A stretch of 64,000 nucleotides of DNA from Apiosordaria backusii (Eukaryota > Ascomycota > Sordariomycetes > Sordariales > Lasiosphaeriaceae). The position numbers were made by a program, and so were the translations under genes. The stretch spans positions 2,728,001 to 2,792,000 of the forward strand of contig JAUKTV010000003.1 in NCBI GenBank assembly GCA_030549205.1. Direction: 5' to 3'. Of the stretch, positions 50,772 through 61,494 are shown one piece after another (positions within the stretch are counted from its first letter, which is position 1; each line of letters starts with the position of its first letter). The notes under the pieces are model-generated. The model saw nothing but the letters and a program-made list of their open reading frames with translations, ran no database searches and was not told the origin of the DNA.

Positions 50772-52857
50772 GGGATGTACTTGTGTGTGTGTGTGTGTGT
50801 GTGGTGGTGCTGCACGGTGACGTCTTGCAGGGGTTGTTTCAAAGTCAAAAAAAGGTGCAAAAATGCAAAAAGTGGTGTTCAACTCTTACGGGCTTCTCTG
50901 CAAAGAAACAGGAAGAAAGAAATTTGGGAAAAACGACACATGGTTGGGGCGAATTCGCGCAGTTTTTAATCAGCAAGGTCATGATGGTTTTTGCTGCGTA
51001 CAATTGAGTATCTCTCTTGAATCCGCTGGAGTTTTTGTTTCTTGCTGCGGCGCTCCTCCACTGGACGGGACTGGGCTGTGGGCGGCGGCGGGTTTCTTAC
51101 CCCGAAAAAAAGGTTGAGGCCGGCTCTTTGCAAGCGGTTCGGGCGATCGGGGCAGGGATGTGATTGGTCATGGACGGTGAGCTGGGAACTGGGGCCGCTG
51201 GAGCCGAGGCAGTGGTTTCGCCAGGGCAAAGCCGAGCGGTTTTCCATCAGACATCTTGAACGCCTTCCCTGCATCCACCAGCTGAACTTACAGCCTTGTT
51301 ATTGATCTTTTGTGTCTTTCTCTCAGCCTTGAGAGACTCTCGCGGTTCTTTGGTGTACGAATTGTTCTTTTGATATCTGAGTTCGAAGACTCTTTAACGG
51401 TTCCCAATAACTGTTCAAAATAGGTGATGAGCCGAGTAGATTTCTTACCCCTCCATCTTTTTGTTTCTTCAAACAACCGGAGCCAAGCCATCGATTTGCA
51501 TGCCGATTCCGGGTCAGCTTGGAAGAAGCAGATACTACCAGGCACGCGTGACCTCTCCGCCTTCAACTTTCCCGCTCGCCCTTCAGCTACCGCTCATTGG
51601 GGTGTGGTGTCGTGTGTGTGCCTGTATAAGAGGTGAGGAGATGGCTGTTCGTTACCCCGCTCAGCCATATTCGTCTGTTTAACTCCGCGGGTACTACCCC
51701 GGCAGGCCCGGCGTTGCATCAAAGTGGTTTGTTCAACAAGAAAACGATATGTAAGATCAAAGCCTCTGTGTTTGAGATTCTGACTGTGTGTCCGGATTGA
51801 GGGTCTGAAAGAAGACAAAGACATGCTTGAGGCCTTGGCCGCCATCAGGCCAACATCAACTCTTCCCAAGGGCTTGGGCCCTTCCAATCGCATGGCGTCA
51901 TCTGTCTCCACCAGACACCTTGACACCTCATCAAGACCTCATCTATGAATGTCCATCAAGACCATCTGACATTCAGGGACAAGAGAGATCGGCAATGTCG
52001 GGCTGTTGGGTTGTTATATCTCTGAAGACTCAAACCCCATAAAGGCAGAACACTCCCGTCTTTGTCCAGCAGTTCCCTACCTTAGGTATTGTTGGGCAAA
52101 CGTAGGGTCTTGGGAGAAACAGGGCATCGGGTTCTTATCATTCTATCTATCTCGGAGCAAACTGACAGTTGTCCGAGCGGCTGGGAGAGGCCCAGAGCGG
52201 GCAAGCACCCACCTGAGGCTGCCCTGCAGGCATGAGACTTCCACTGTCTGACGTCGTGACTTTTGAAAGGGACCACTCCTTCAGCTGGAAGCATTCATTT
52301 TGCCCCTTTTCCCCCTTTCCAATAAATTGCAAGACCAGTAAACCGCGTTAACGTCTCTTGACTGCATAACACGGGACCTAATAAGGCAGAAACAACCAGC
52401 GCCTTTCAGGTACACATCACACACACATAAAGCCCATTCCCCGCATCCCGCATACACTACGTGCCCACCCACACCACCACCACCCGCTAGTAACCATACC
52501 ACCACTCAGCTGAGTCAACCGATCGGATCGACGACACCTGGTAACCCCTCGCCTCTCGCAAGTGCCTGCCAACTTTAAAAAGGACCATCAAGGTAGGCCA
52601 GAAGGGACCTTTAATTAATCTCCGCATTGTGAGCTGCCGCCGACGCTTTCCATATCCGCTGCGGCTTCCCAGCTTCTTGTCCCTCATTACACCGATCCTC
52701 GAATCTCGAACTCTTTCGTACCACTCGACGTAACCTACCCTTCGAGACGCCACCTGCTAACTACCGCCTCGATTTGAAGATCCCCGAGCTTAACACTGTT
52801 CTGAAAGCCACCTCCCAGCTACTCCGAGCGCCTCCGAAAGCTTCACCAAGCGGCAAA
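50772..52857. promoter_or_regulatory. Divergent promoter region, panB and UBC8
   Basis: 2.1 kb between start codons. It begins with the GT microsatellite at 50782-50802 next to panB. The 400 bases before UBC8 are pyrimidine-rich on the + strand, as in many fungal leaders. No further gene is supported. Confidence 0.6.
50782..50802 (+). repeat. GT microsatellite in the panB leader
   Basis: About ten GT units, 11 bases upstream of the panB ATG, so they would be an AC run in the mRNA leader. Confidence 0.85.
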
Positions 52858-54020
52858 ATGGCTTCCCCGCGTCGCCGCATCGAGACAGACGTCATGAAGC
52901 TGTATGTGCCCTCTCTACCTCGAACCCAACAAGCGAGCGACCGCGACGACAAGAGCAGGGCTGATGGGTTATGATCGACAGGTTCATGAGTGATTACGAG
53001 GTGACGCTGGTCAATGATAATAGTACGTTTCCACCTCTTCCAATCCCGGCTGTACAGGATATGGCTTCTGTGGCTGTTCGCTAACTTGGTTCATTTAACT
53101 ACAGTGTAAGTCAACGACGATGACGATATCGATCCAAGCCCGATGCGCCACACGCTCGATTGACGAAACGATGCGGACCTTGACGGCTGATGCGAGGAAT
53201 CGGATATAGGCAAGAGTTCTATGTGCGCTTCAAGGGTCCTACTGAGAGTAGGTGATATCACTCAAACACGTCATCAAGCCAAAGAGGATGGATAACTAAC
53301 GTGCTGGATCTACCGAGCAGCTCCCTTTGAAGGCGGTGTTTGGAAAGTCCATGTCGAGCTCCCCGATCAGTACCCGTACAAGTCGCCGAGTATTGGGTTT
53401 GTCAACAGGATCTTCCATCCGAATATTGATGAGCTGTAAGTCTTTGTCCGATGCAGAACCTGTAGTCAAACTCGGGGAGAATTTAGGGAGCACGGGGGAG
53501 CAACTCGAACCATAGTAGAGAATGGGCCAACTGAAACGCTTCGGGATATCTCTAGGTCTGGATCGGTCTGCCTCGATGTCATCAACCAAACCTGGTCGCC
53601 CATGTTCGACATGATCAACATTTTCGAAGTGTTCCTCCCACAGCTGCTGCGCTACCCGAACCCGACGGATCCGTTGAATGGAGAGGCTGCTGCACTGCTG
53701 ATGAGGGAGCCGACAAGTTATGATATTAAGGTCAAGGGTGGGCAGTCTTTTTCTTTAGTTTTGTCTTTTCGTTATCTTCTATTGCTTGATCATTGTCTTC
53801 CCCTCACTCAAACTTGTTCAGCAAAGGCGGTAATTGGTAAATTGCTAACCATACATGCATGACTGTGTTGGGTATAGAGTATGTCCAGAAATACGCCAGC
53901 AAAGAAGCGGCCGATGATGCGGGCGCCGAAAGCGAAGACGACGACGACTTATCTTCCGTGGCGAGTTTTGATGATGACGACGAGGAGCAGCAGCCGGCCG
54001 GAAAGATGGATGATGTATAA
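52858..54020 (+). CDS. ubc8: Ubiquitin-conjugating enzyme E2, Ubc8/UBE2H family
   Basis: Seven exons: 52858..52901, 52982..53022, 53105 (one base), 53210..53247, 53321..53435, 53556..53737, 53878..54020; 187 aa. The product is a full class III E2. It begins MASPRRRIETDVMKL as in Ubc8; has VELPDQYPYKSPSIGF, the HPN motif (74-76), active-site Cys85 in SGSVCLDVINQTW, and an acidic tail (SEDDDDLSSVASFDDDDEE) like that of yeast Ubc8. Yeast Ubc8 works with the GID ligase to degrade gluconeogenic enzymes and can modify histones. The oddity is exon 3. Exon 2 ends in A, exon 4 begins with G, and only the T at 53105, flanked by CTACAG and GTAAGT, completes an in-frame Met (NDNMQEFYVRF), the residue yeast Ubc8 has there. 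The intron before exon 7 uses a GTGGGC donor. Confidence 0.93.
53105..53105 (+). other. ubc8: Predicted one-nucleotide microexon of UBC8
   Basis: A single T lies between an acceptor (CTACAG) and a donor (GTAAGT). The upstream intron, 53023-53104, has a GTACGT donor and a CTAAC branch. The downstream intron, 53106-53209, has a CTGAT branch and a TAG acceptor. Extending the exon to the right gives ATG-TAA, an immediate stop; skipping it shifts the frame. It supplies the middle base of the codon for Met29. Confidence 0.75.
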
Positions 54021-54662
54021 GAGCTTGTTTGTTTAGTTGGTTTTTGTAAGAGGTGGGAGGTAGTGAATGCATTTCGTCTGATCACAATCATGGATGTCTA
54101 CAGTGGGAAGGGAGTTGCAACGGCTTGGTATGGTACTAAGGGTTTTCTACGGTTCTGGTTCTAAGTTTTGATATCCAATTATTATTCTTTTCTTCGAAAA
54201 CCTCTACACAGTGTTGCTGGTGGCATGGTTTGGCTCCTCGTGCTTGTTTTTGCTTTTAAAGCGGCAAAGAATTTGGGGCTTGTCTTCTGTGAAGGAAGGA
54301 CCAGAGCGTTAACTGCATAGCACATGGTCAGGGCGCTTTACATCATATATTCATGAGCAAGATTGTATCTAGGCGGCTTGATGACCACGACTACCTTACA
54401 GTTCTAAACTGAACAACATTTGCAAACTCCGGAGCATCCCCTCCGGAGCAAGCTAGAGTCAGCCAATCAGCGCCGACAGGCCACGATATGATTCGACTAC
54501 CATGTGTTATGTGTGGTTATAGGTGATGTAGTTGTAAACACCTAGTTGCAAAGCAGAGGGGAGCAGAAAAAAAAAGAAAATCATCATGAGTATTGGGTAT
54601 CATCGCTACGCTATGCTAATAAAATCAGATCCAAAACCATTTCTCATGCCCTTTTTCAAGAC
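54021..54662. other. Convergent 3' region between UBC8 and the Saf4-like gene
   Basis: 642 bases with both 3' UTRs. No ORF of interest. Confidence 0.65.
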
Positions 54663-55843
54663 TCAATCCGAGTCTGAGTCGTAGCTGACCAGCAGAGCAT
54701 GCTGACCAGCAGGTCCTAGTGATTGTTGTTCGTCTTGTCGTTTGTCCTCCTCTTTCCCCAAACCACTTGCGGCATCTTTTGCTTGTGGCGGCATTGTTGT
54801 TACCGTCTTCTCGCCCTCTTCTTCTGTAAGTCGCTTTCTCTTCTTCAGCCCAGGAAGCAGAGCAGATCCCTTCTCCTTGTCTCTGCTGCTGCTGCTGTTG
54901 TTGTTGTTACCCCCAAAGGCAACCAAAAAAGGATCCTTCGCCGCTCTTGTATTCGACCTAATTTCCTCCACTAAGCTCTCTCTCATTCTCTCCGCTTTGA
55001 TCTCCCTCTTCAACTTCCCTTTGCCCTTCTCTTGCTCTTTTTCTTTCCCCACCTTCTTCCTGCTGTCATCGAACAGCGGCCTCGCAAGCACCCTCTCCAC
55101 TCTGTTTTCCAACTCTTCCGGAACGGCGCCAAAGTCAACCAGCTGCGCCCTCAGTCCATCCTCTTCTTTTTCAGGGAGCAGATCAATCCCCAGCCCCATT
55201 CTGTCCTTGAGATCCTCCGCCACGGCAGCTTCTTTTTCCCGTTTATGTCTCCCCTGGCGAAAACTCGCTCTGAGCCGGCGGTTGGCGGTGAACGGATCTT
55301 CCCACTTCCGCTCGTTTTCGTCTCTCAGCTCCTCGATCCTTATACTCGCGTTTTTGGCTTGTTCACGATCGGCAATTGTTTTTTCGAGTTTTCCAAAGGC
55401 TGTTTCTCTAGCCTCTTCTTTTTCCCGCTGTGTTCTGATCGCTGTTAAGACTAAGTCGTCCTCGGCTGAGCCGCCTAGGTCACGTTTTCGGGCGCCGGAG
55501 ACAATGACATAATCCGTGTTTTTCGGGTCGGTCTGGATGACGATTGTGCCGCCGCAGATGGTGTGCTTGATTGTGAAACAAAAGATCGGGGTGGTGTGGT
55601 AGTTGCCGGTTTTGGACTTTTGGGCGTTGAAGCGGACGCCTTGGGGGATGAGGGTCGGTTGGGGGCAGGAGGCGCACCAGATGGGGAAGGGCATCTCGAA
55701 GCGGACGGTGAGGTAGCCGCCGTGGGAGGAGGAGAGCTTGGAGGCGCGGGAGCCGAGGGGGTGTTTGCGATGGAGGGAATTGCCGGAGGAGATGAGGCCT
55801 TCGAGGTCGGGGGGATGTAGCGGCCCATGTTGAAGCCTTGCAT
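54663..55843 (-). pseudogene. Saf4/CCDC130-type splicing factor (CWC16 family), frame broken by one base
   Basis: The ATG at 55843 begins MQGFNMGRYIPP, the conserved CWC16/CCDC130 start. Directly after it the frame breaks at a run of six C on the coding strand (55809-55814). One base more would continue into DLEGLISSGNSLHRKHPLG and the long frame that ends at 54663, about 393 aa in all. As written, translation leaves the family and stops after 122 codons. The rest is intact: FEMPFPIWCASC, QGVRFNAQKSKTGNY, CGGTIVIQTDPKNTDYVI, GARKRD, then a charged tail with several Lys-rich stretches that could be nuclear signals. The second metal pair reads HTIC where relatives usually have Cys-x2-Cys. Family members join the spliceosome around catalytic activation. 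The long undamaged frame after the break argues for an assembly error or a recent lesion rather than an old pseudogene. Confidence 0.85.
55809..55814 (-). other. Frame break at a homopolymer in the Saf4-like gene
   Basis: Six C on the coding strand where seven would keep the conserved frame (IPP followed by DLEG). Length error in a homopolymer is the simplest cause. Confidence 0.8.
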
Positions 55844-57387
55844 TTTGAGGTGGGGGTGCCCTGGGGGGCGGGTGGACGGAGGGGGACGGTAGGGGGTGGT
55901 TGGGGGGGTTTGTTAAGGTGTGGGAGGAGGGTTGATTGGAGGGGGGTGTTGGCTATACGGTGGGATATCGGGATGGTGATTGCGCGAGATGGTGGTGGTG
56001 CGCGCCGTGATTTGGGGTTTGATTTTTGCGGATGTTGAAGAGCGCGGAAGATAGTGGAGGTTTAGCGGGTGACGCAGTGGATGGACCACCCTGGCTTCAG
56101 TTGCCGGCCGGGTGGGGTGCATTGGTGGCGTTTTTGGCGGGATTCTAGCGCAGGCGGTCTTGGCACGATACATCCCCAAGCATCATTTATTGGATCTCGA
56201 TACCTAGCTTTCAACACTGGAATCTTGACCTTGCAAACGCTGCTACTTAAGACGTCCAACTTGTATCTTAACCATCACTCTCATCATCATCAGGCCAAGA
56301 GCCAGGGGGGTTGCTGGACTTGCGCTTCCTGACTTTGAGGTCCTCAGGGTTGGCATGTTGTATGGAGAAGGTGTTATCGGAATCGGGTGTGTTGTGAACG
56401 CTGCTGTGTCGCGTTCTGCTTTTCTTGCCAAACTTGGACCTGGTCGTCGACCTGGAGAGTTTAGACAAACTTTTACCCATTTTGAAGTTTGTTTAAGGGT
56501 AATTGCCCTGTACTGTTCTTAGTTGGGTTTGACGCGAGGGATGGTTACCAGAACCTACAAGTTCTCTCGCCAGAACAAAACCTCTATATAACTGTAGTCC
56601 ATGGATGGGAACATATAAGACCGTCTAATGGTTTCACAGACACTCTGGCATCAACTTTGAAACGAGTTATATGTTGCCACCATTGAATTATTGAGTCAGT
56701 GCTTGTTGAAGACCTTGATGAGTTTCTGTGTGACTTCAACTCGGACCACCAGCCTATGATAAGCCTGGGGACATAGCCAATGCGATTTCCTTGAGCTCAC
56801 AGAGACTGTTCATTACTGTCAGACCTCAAAGTTCACTCATGACGCATGGCCAAGACGGGCGCTCCCTTTTCATGTTGATGTGCCTTGCATGGCTCCTTCC
56901 CCCGCAGCTGCCCCCCAAGGAGCTCAGGCGATCCTGCCTCAAGCAGTCCATTTATATCAACCCGACTCAATTGTGGGATACGAGGTCTCTTCTGTGGTCT
57001 ATCGCGAAGTTAGAAAACGTCTGACAGCTTTCACAACACTGCCAGTGTCTTCAGAATACGCACACGCGTTTCCATGGCTAGTGATTCTTCCACGACACAA
57101 TGCTCCTGCAACATTCAAGATTACAGCAACTTTGCCAAAAGCACCACAGATCGGCACGGTAGCAGCCCTTATGCTTAACCAGATGCCTAAACGTTCGGTA
57201 TTTTGCACCCGGGTGATGGGCCCTCCCGCTGTTTAGCCCCTTTATCCGGCAATCTCACGTTGATCTCCTCCGCATGCGGGGCCCCAACTACCAGGTCTCT
57301 GGTGACGACCTCGATACATATTGACCATGTATTGTCCTCAGCATCTGTCATGTCTTATAGAGATGGATAACGTTGAACTTTGACACC
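55844..57387. promoter_or_regulatory. Divergent region, Saf4-like gene and GH43 gene
   Basis: 1.5 kb. The left 300 bases are strongly G-rich on the + strand. A small candidate ORF lies at 56268..56480 on the minus strand. ORFs at 56791..57024 and 56880..57236 on the + strand overlap in different frames and are not supported. Confidence 0.5.
56268..56480 (-). CDS. Small basic protein of unknown function (tentative)
   Basis: A 70-codon ORF with its own ATG. The N-terminal half is very basic (MGKSLSKLSRSTTRSKFGKK), followed by a Ser/Asn/Asp-rich part and an acidic end (DDDESDG). No domain is recognised. It lies 425 bases upstream of the Saf4-like start, in the same direction, so it could instead be leader sequence of that gene. 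Evidence is weak: the biased composition is protein-like, but length alone does not set it apart from chance. Confidence 0.25.
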   Translation of the reverse strand: MGKSLSKLSRSTTRSKFGKKSRTRHSSVHNTPDSDNTFSIQHANPEDLKVRKRKSSNPPGSWPDDDESDG

Positions 57388-59561
57388 ATGAAGTCGCTCC
57401 TGTTCCTGGGCTTGTCAGCCTGCCTGTCCGCTCCATTGGGGCACGCAGCCAACTCCACCATCTACAACCCAATATTTCCTGGCTTTTACCCAGACCCCAG
57501 TTGTATATTTGTCCCTGAGTGGGATGATACTTTCTTTTGTGCTTCTTCGAGCTTCAACGCGTTCCCGGGCATTCCTATTCACGCCAGCAAAGACCTACAG
57601 AACTGGAAGCTGATCGGTCATGTTTTGAACCGGAAAGAGCAACTTCCCAGATTGGCCGAAACGAACAGGTCAACCAGGTTTGTAGTCTCACTTTGTCTTG
57701 CTTGGAAAACACCATGGCTTACATTTTGCAGTGGCATCTGGGCCCCGACAATTCGATTCCATGACGACACTTTCTGGCTCGTTACAACCCTCGTCGACGA
57801 CGACCGCCCTCAAGCAGACTTTACCAGATGGGATAATGTATTCTACCGCCACCTTGAGCTCTTAAGAGAGAAAGTTAACACAATTTGGGTGGTAGATCAT
57901 CTTCAAGGGCAAGGATCCGTACGATCCGGCTTCATGGTCAAATGCTATCCACTTCAACCTTACTGGATATGACCCCGAACCTTTCTGGGATGTTGATGGC
58001 AAAATCTACATCAATGCAGCTCACGCATGGCAGGTCGGGTGAGCGCTGCTTCTAGCCCCTCAATCGAATACCAAACTAACCACGCCTGATACAAGACCCT
58101 ATATTGAACAGGCGGAAGTCAACCTTGACACAGGAGAAGTGGGCGAGTGGAATATCATCTGGAACGGAACTGGCGGTCTTGCCCCCGAGGGACCACACAT
58201 CTACCTCAAGGATGGATGGTATTATCTCCTGGCTGCAGAAGGTAAGAACTTCACAACCTGGGATTATCTGCTCGAATACATCACCCTGACCATGTTCTAG
58301 GCGGAACTGGCGTCAACCACATGGTCACCATGGCTCGTTCAAAGAATGTTTCCGGGCCCTACGAGTCATACGAGAATAACCCCGTCTTGTCAAATGCCAA
58401 TACGACAAGCCTTTGTAAGCCCACGATGCGGTACCCTTGAACTGATGTGACTGAGACTCACACTTAACAGTCCAAACCGTCGGTCATGCGGATCTCTTCC
58501 AAGATGGCAATGGGAACTGGTGGGGAGTTGCCCTGTCCACTCGCTCCGGCCCCGAATACTTCCACTACCCCATGGGACGAGAAACTGTCATGACTGCCGT
58601 TTCTTGGCCCGAAGGTGAATACCCAACGTGGACACCCATTAGCGGCGAAGTGAGCGGCTGGCCTCTTCCGCCTGCAGCTCTCGACATAAAAGGAGTCGGG
58701 TAAGCCTCTATCTCGGCCTTCCACATCATCTTCAGCCTAGCCTCTGACCGTTTTATGATACAGGCCGTTTGTCAACCACCCAACCCCTGAGATTCTCACC
58801 TTCTCCAACGCCAGCTCCCTTCCAGCACACCTTACTCACTGGCGCTACCCCAACCCCTCCTCTTTTGTAGTTTCACCGCCTGAGAAACCCAACACACTCC
58901 GCATAAACCCCTCCAACATCAACTTGACAGCCCTCAATGGGAACTACGCCGGTCCAGGTGGCCAGAGCTTCATCTCCCGCCGGCAACAAGACACTCTTTT
59001 TACTTTCTCGGTTGACCTCGACTTTTCCCCTACGGGCGTCGAGGAAGAAGCTGGTGTTTCTGCATTCCTGACACAAAACCACCACCTTGATATGGGGGTT
59101 GTCCTCTTGCCGCCGAGCGCCAGTACTGCGACTCTTTTGCCTGGACAGTCCCAAGAACAAGAAGAGGAGGCACTGATTCCGCAGATCAGGTTCAGAGGGG
59201 AATCCTACGTTCCTGTTCCCAAGCCTGTTATTGCTCCTGTGCCAAAGGCTTGGAGGAACGGGAAGCTGAGGCTGGAGATCAAGGCGGCGAACAGGACGCA
59301 CTACAGCTCGGTGTTGGACCGGCGGGGAGGCAGAGCTTGATGCAGACGCTGCTGTATGCGAGTAATGATCCTGTTAGTTGGGGGTTTACTGGTATGTTTC
59401 TCACGACCAACTAACGAATAATGGTTGAGGTGAATACTGACGGGTCTTGTGGAATAGGCGTGCTCCTCGGCGTTTACGCCACGAATAACGGAAGAAATGG
59501 GACAACGCCGGCATATATCTCGAACTGGCAGTATCTGCCTCAGGGACAGTTCAGAGATTAA
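57388..59561 (+). pseudogene. Secreted GH43 glycosidase (beta-xylosidase / arabinofuranosidase type), frame broken near the C-terminus
   Basis: Eight exons: 57388..57677, 57732..57837, 57896..58038, 58096..58241, 58301..58414, 58471..58699, 58764..59391, 59458..59561. A signal peptide (MKSLLFLGLSACLSAPLGHA) leads into a five-blade propeller. The GH43 catalytic set is complete: Asp36 (GFYPDPSC), Asp158 (TGYDPEPFWDVDG) and Glu211 (APEGPHIYLKDG). FPGIPIHASKDLQNW and the C-terminal beta-sandwich suggest the xylosidase/arabinofuranosidase branch (GH43_11-like), which removes side or terminal pentoses from hemicellulose. In exon 7 the frame breaks near 59308: AGCTCGGT where AGCTTCGGT would keep the frame. 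As written the protein stops at 59340 after 534 aa. One base more would carry the frame through the last intron to the stop at 59561 (586 aa). The catalytic domain is not affected. One donor is unusual (GTTTGT, intron 1). Confidence 0.88.
59308..59309 (+). other. Frame break in the GH43 gene
   Basis: One base appears to be missing between the T and C here. After it the next frame runs with strong family-like content (SLMQTLLYASNDPVSWGFTG), through an intron, to a stop at 59559-59561. Confidence 0.75.
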
Positions 59562-59707
59562 AAGGGAATTCTCTCGATGTTTACTGTCGACAGGCAAGAT
59601 CCTACTTAGCTGAACAAGAGAATGGAATACATTATTGTGATCATTAAAGCCATTGAGTTTACTGCCCTTCGAAATTATTCCCACTTGAGCTAACAACCAC
59701 ATCATCA
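59562..59707. other. Short convergent 3' region between GH43 and MFS genes
   Basis: Only 146 bases separate the two stop codons, so the 3' UTRs probably overlap. Confidence 0.7.
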
Positions 59708-61494
59708 TCACAAGACATACCTAAACCCAACCATCCCCTCCATCTCCCCTCCCTCTCCCTTCTCCCCGCCCCCATCATTCCCCACCCTCCTCTGCTGGCC
59801 CCTTTCCTGCTCCTCCAGCACTCTATTCTTCCTCACAAAATGCCACCTCAACCCCGCCGCCAACCCGGCATTCAAAAACATGAACACGGCACAAACCACC
59901 ATCCCCTTTGTGTACCCCCCCGCCCTATCCCCAGCAGGGAACAACCTCGTGCCCAACAGCGGTCCACACTGCCCGACCATATTCAGCACTGCGATTCCCA
60001 CTCCCCTTTTTGTATCACTTCCCTGGTTGTTGAGCGTCCAAGGCAAGACATTGGCTATACTAGGGAAAACCCCCGCCGCGGCGAGAAAGACAGCGAAGTA
60101 TCGTGCCCCTACTAGAGTTTCTTTGAGTGTGGCGAGAAGGATGTACCCCGCCCCGCCGATGAGGGAGAGGATAATGATTGTGATGCCGCGTTGTTGGGTG
60201 CGGTCGGCGAGGTAGGTGCTGAGGATGCAGATGAAAAAGGAGAGGATGTAGGGAGGGGCGGTGAGGCCTTGTGCTGCTGACACACTGGAGAAACCCATTG
60301 ATGATAGGATGGAGGGGAGGAAGACGGGGAGGGAGGAGAAGGAGACGTTGCAGGAGAAGTACATTAGTGCGGGCAGCAAGGTCTGCAAACTCTCAAAAGT
60401 GGAAAGAATCTCGGAGGTGGAGATGCTGCGCCAGCCGAACTTGGGACGGTCTTCCGGTTGGGAAGGGGAGGAGGTTTGGAGGGCAAGACGGGATTTGGCT
60501 ACTTCTTTTTCGGAGGGGGTGAGAAAAGGGGCGGTGTCGGGGGAGGGCAGGTAAAAGTAGAGGAAGACAGCGAGGAGGAGGGTGGGGAGGCCTTCGATTA
60601 GGAAGAGGAGGCGCCAGGGGGGTAAAGGGGGGGAGGGGGTGGTTGTTATGGCGTAGGCGAGGGCGCCGGCGAAGGTGGTGGCTAGGGGGGCGGCGGAGAG
60701 GAAGATGCCGCAGCGGAGGCCGAGCTCGCGGCGGCGGTAGAAGAAGGAGAGGAGGTAGGGGACTCCTGGGGCGAAGCCGGCTTCTGCCATGGCGAGGAAC
60801 CAGCGGCAGACCATGAGGCCTTGCCAGTTGAAGGCTGTCGATTGGAGGGTTGAGGCGAGGCCCCTGGATGGTGATGGTTAGATGTTGGAAAAGGGGGAGG
60901 TGAGAAAGAAAGGGTGCTTACCAGGTGGTTACTGTTATTGTGGCCCAAATGTCTGGAGTTTTGGTCAGTCTTTACATGCTGGGTAAGGGAGGAATGATCG
61001 TCAAGAAGGCAGCATACGAGGAGGCATAATCTTCCACATCAGAGCAAAGCCTTCAAACAAAACTGAGAAACGTTTGTTAGTAGAAGTGAGGAATATGCAG
61101 GTGGTGCCCTAGAAGGCTCACTATACGGTATGTAGAAAATGGTGAGCAACCATTGGAAATGCTCATCATCAAACCCCAAGTCGGCGCTCATCCCCGCGGT
61201 CTCAGCATTCCCGATATTTGACCGGTCAAGAAAAGCAAGCATATAAGCCAAAAACACAAGCACAACCAGCGTCCTGTCAAACTTCCTCCTAACGCGCCTT
61301 TCAATGACAGGATCGATCTCGACGTTGACATCGCCTAGCAAGGTGCTGCCACGTCTGTCTGGACGTATACCTCCATGTTGGCTAGAGGTACAAGGCCCAA
61401 AAGAAACACCGAGCTCATGTTTTTCCTCATCGTCGTCTATAGGCGGTGGGAGCTTGTCAATCTTGTCAATTGCTCTCGTAATTTCGTCGGACAT
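59708..61494 (-). CDS. MFS transporter, anion:cation symporter (allantoate permease-like) family
   Basis: Four exons, 61494..61122, 61062..61018, 60952..60922 and 60863..59708, give 534 aa; introns are 58-65 nt. A hydrophilic N-terminus of about 75 residues precedes the first membrane helix. The family signature LAFLDRSNIGNA follows helix 1, then FQWLLTIFYIPYILFEGFAL. The loop motif FLAMAEAGFAPGVPYLLSFFY is complete, and about twelve hydrophobic segments are seen, ending in a Gln/Gly/Glu-rich cytoplasmic tail. This is the Dal5/Tna1-like ACS family, which imports organic anions such as allantoate, nicotinate, pantothenate or related acids by proton symport. The substrate cannot be read from the sequence. 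It converges on the GH43 gene, but the family is not a typical sugar carrier. Confidence 0.9.

Noticed and set aside
53023..53196. Single-intron alternative for UBC8 using the acceptor GCGAG
   Set aside because: In frame, but it puts RIGYR in place of Met inside the strand pair of the E2 fold, adding four residues, and uses a poor GAG acceptor while ignoring a perfect CTACAG and GTAAGT pair.
54742..55512. Plus-strand ORF of 256 codons, very rich in Ser and Phe
   Set aside because: Antisense shadow of the Lys/Glu-rich tail of the Saf4-like gene.
56791..57236. Two overlapping ORFs upstream of GH43
   Set aside because: Different frames, no domain, no splice signals to unite them; a decayed gene is possible but not supported.
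57388..61494. GH43 and MFS gene as a sugar-use cluster
   Set aside because: The transporter belongs to the anion:cation symporter family, and convergent orientation alone does not show joint control.
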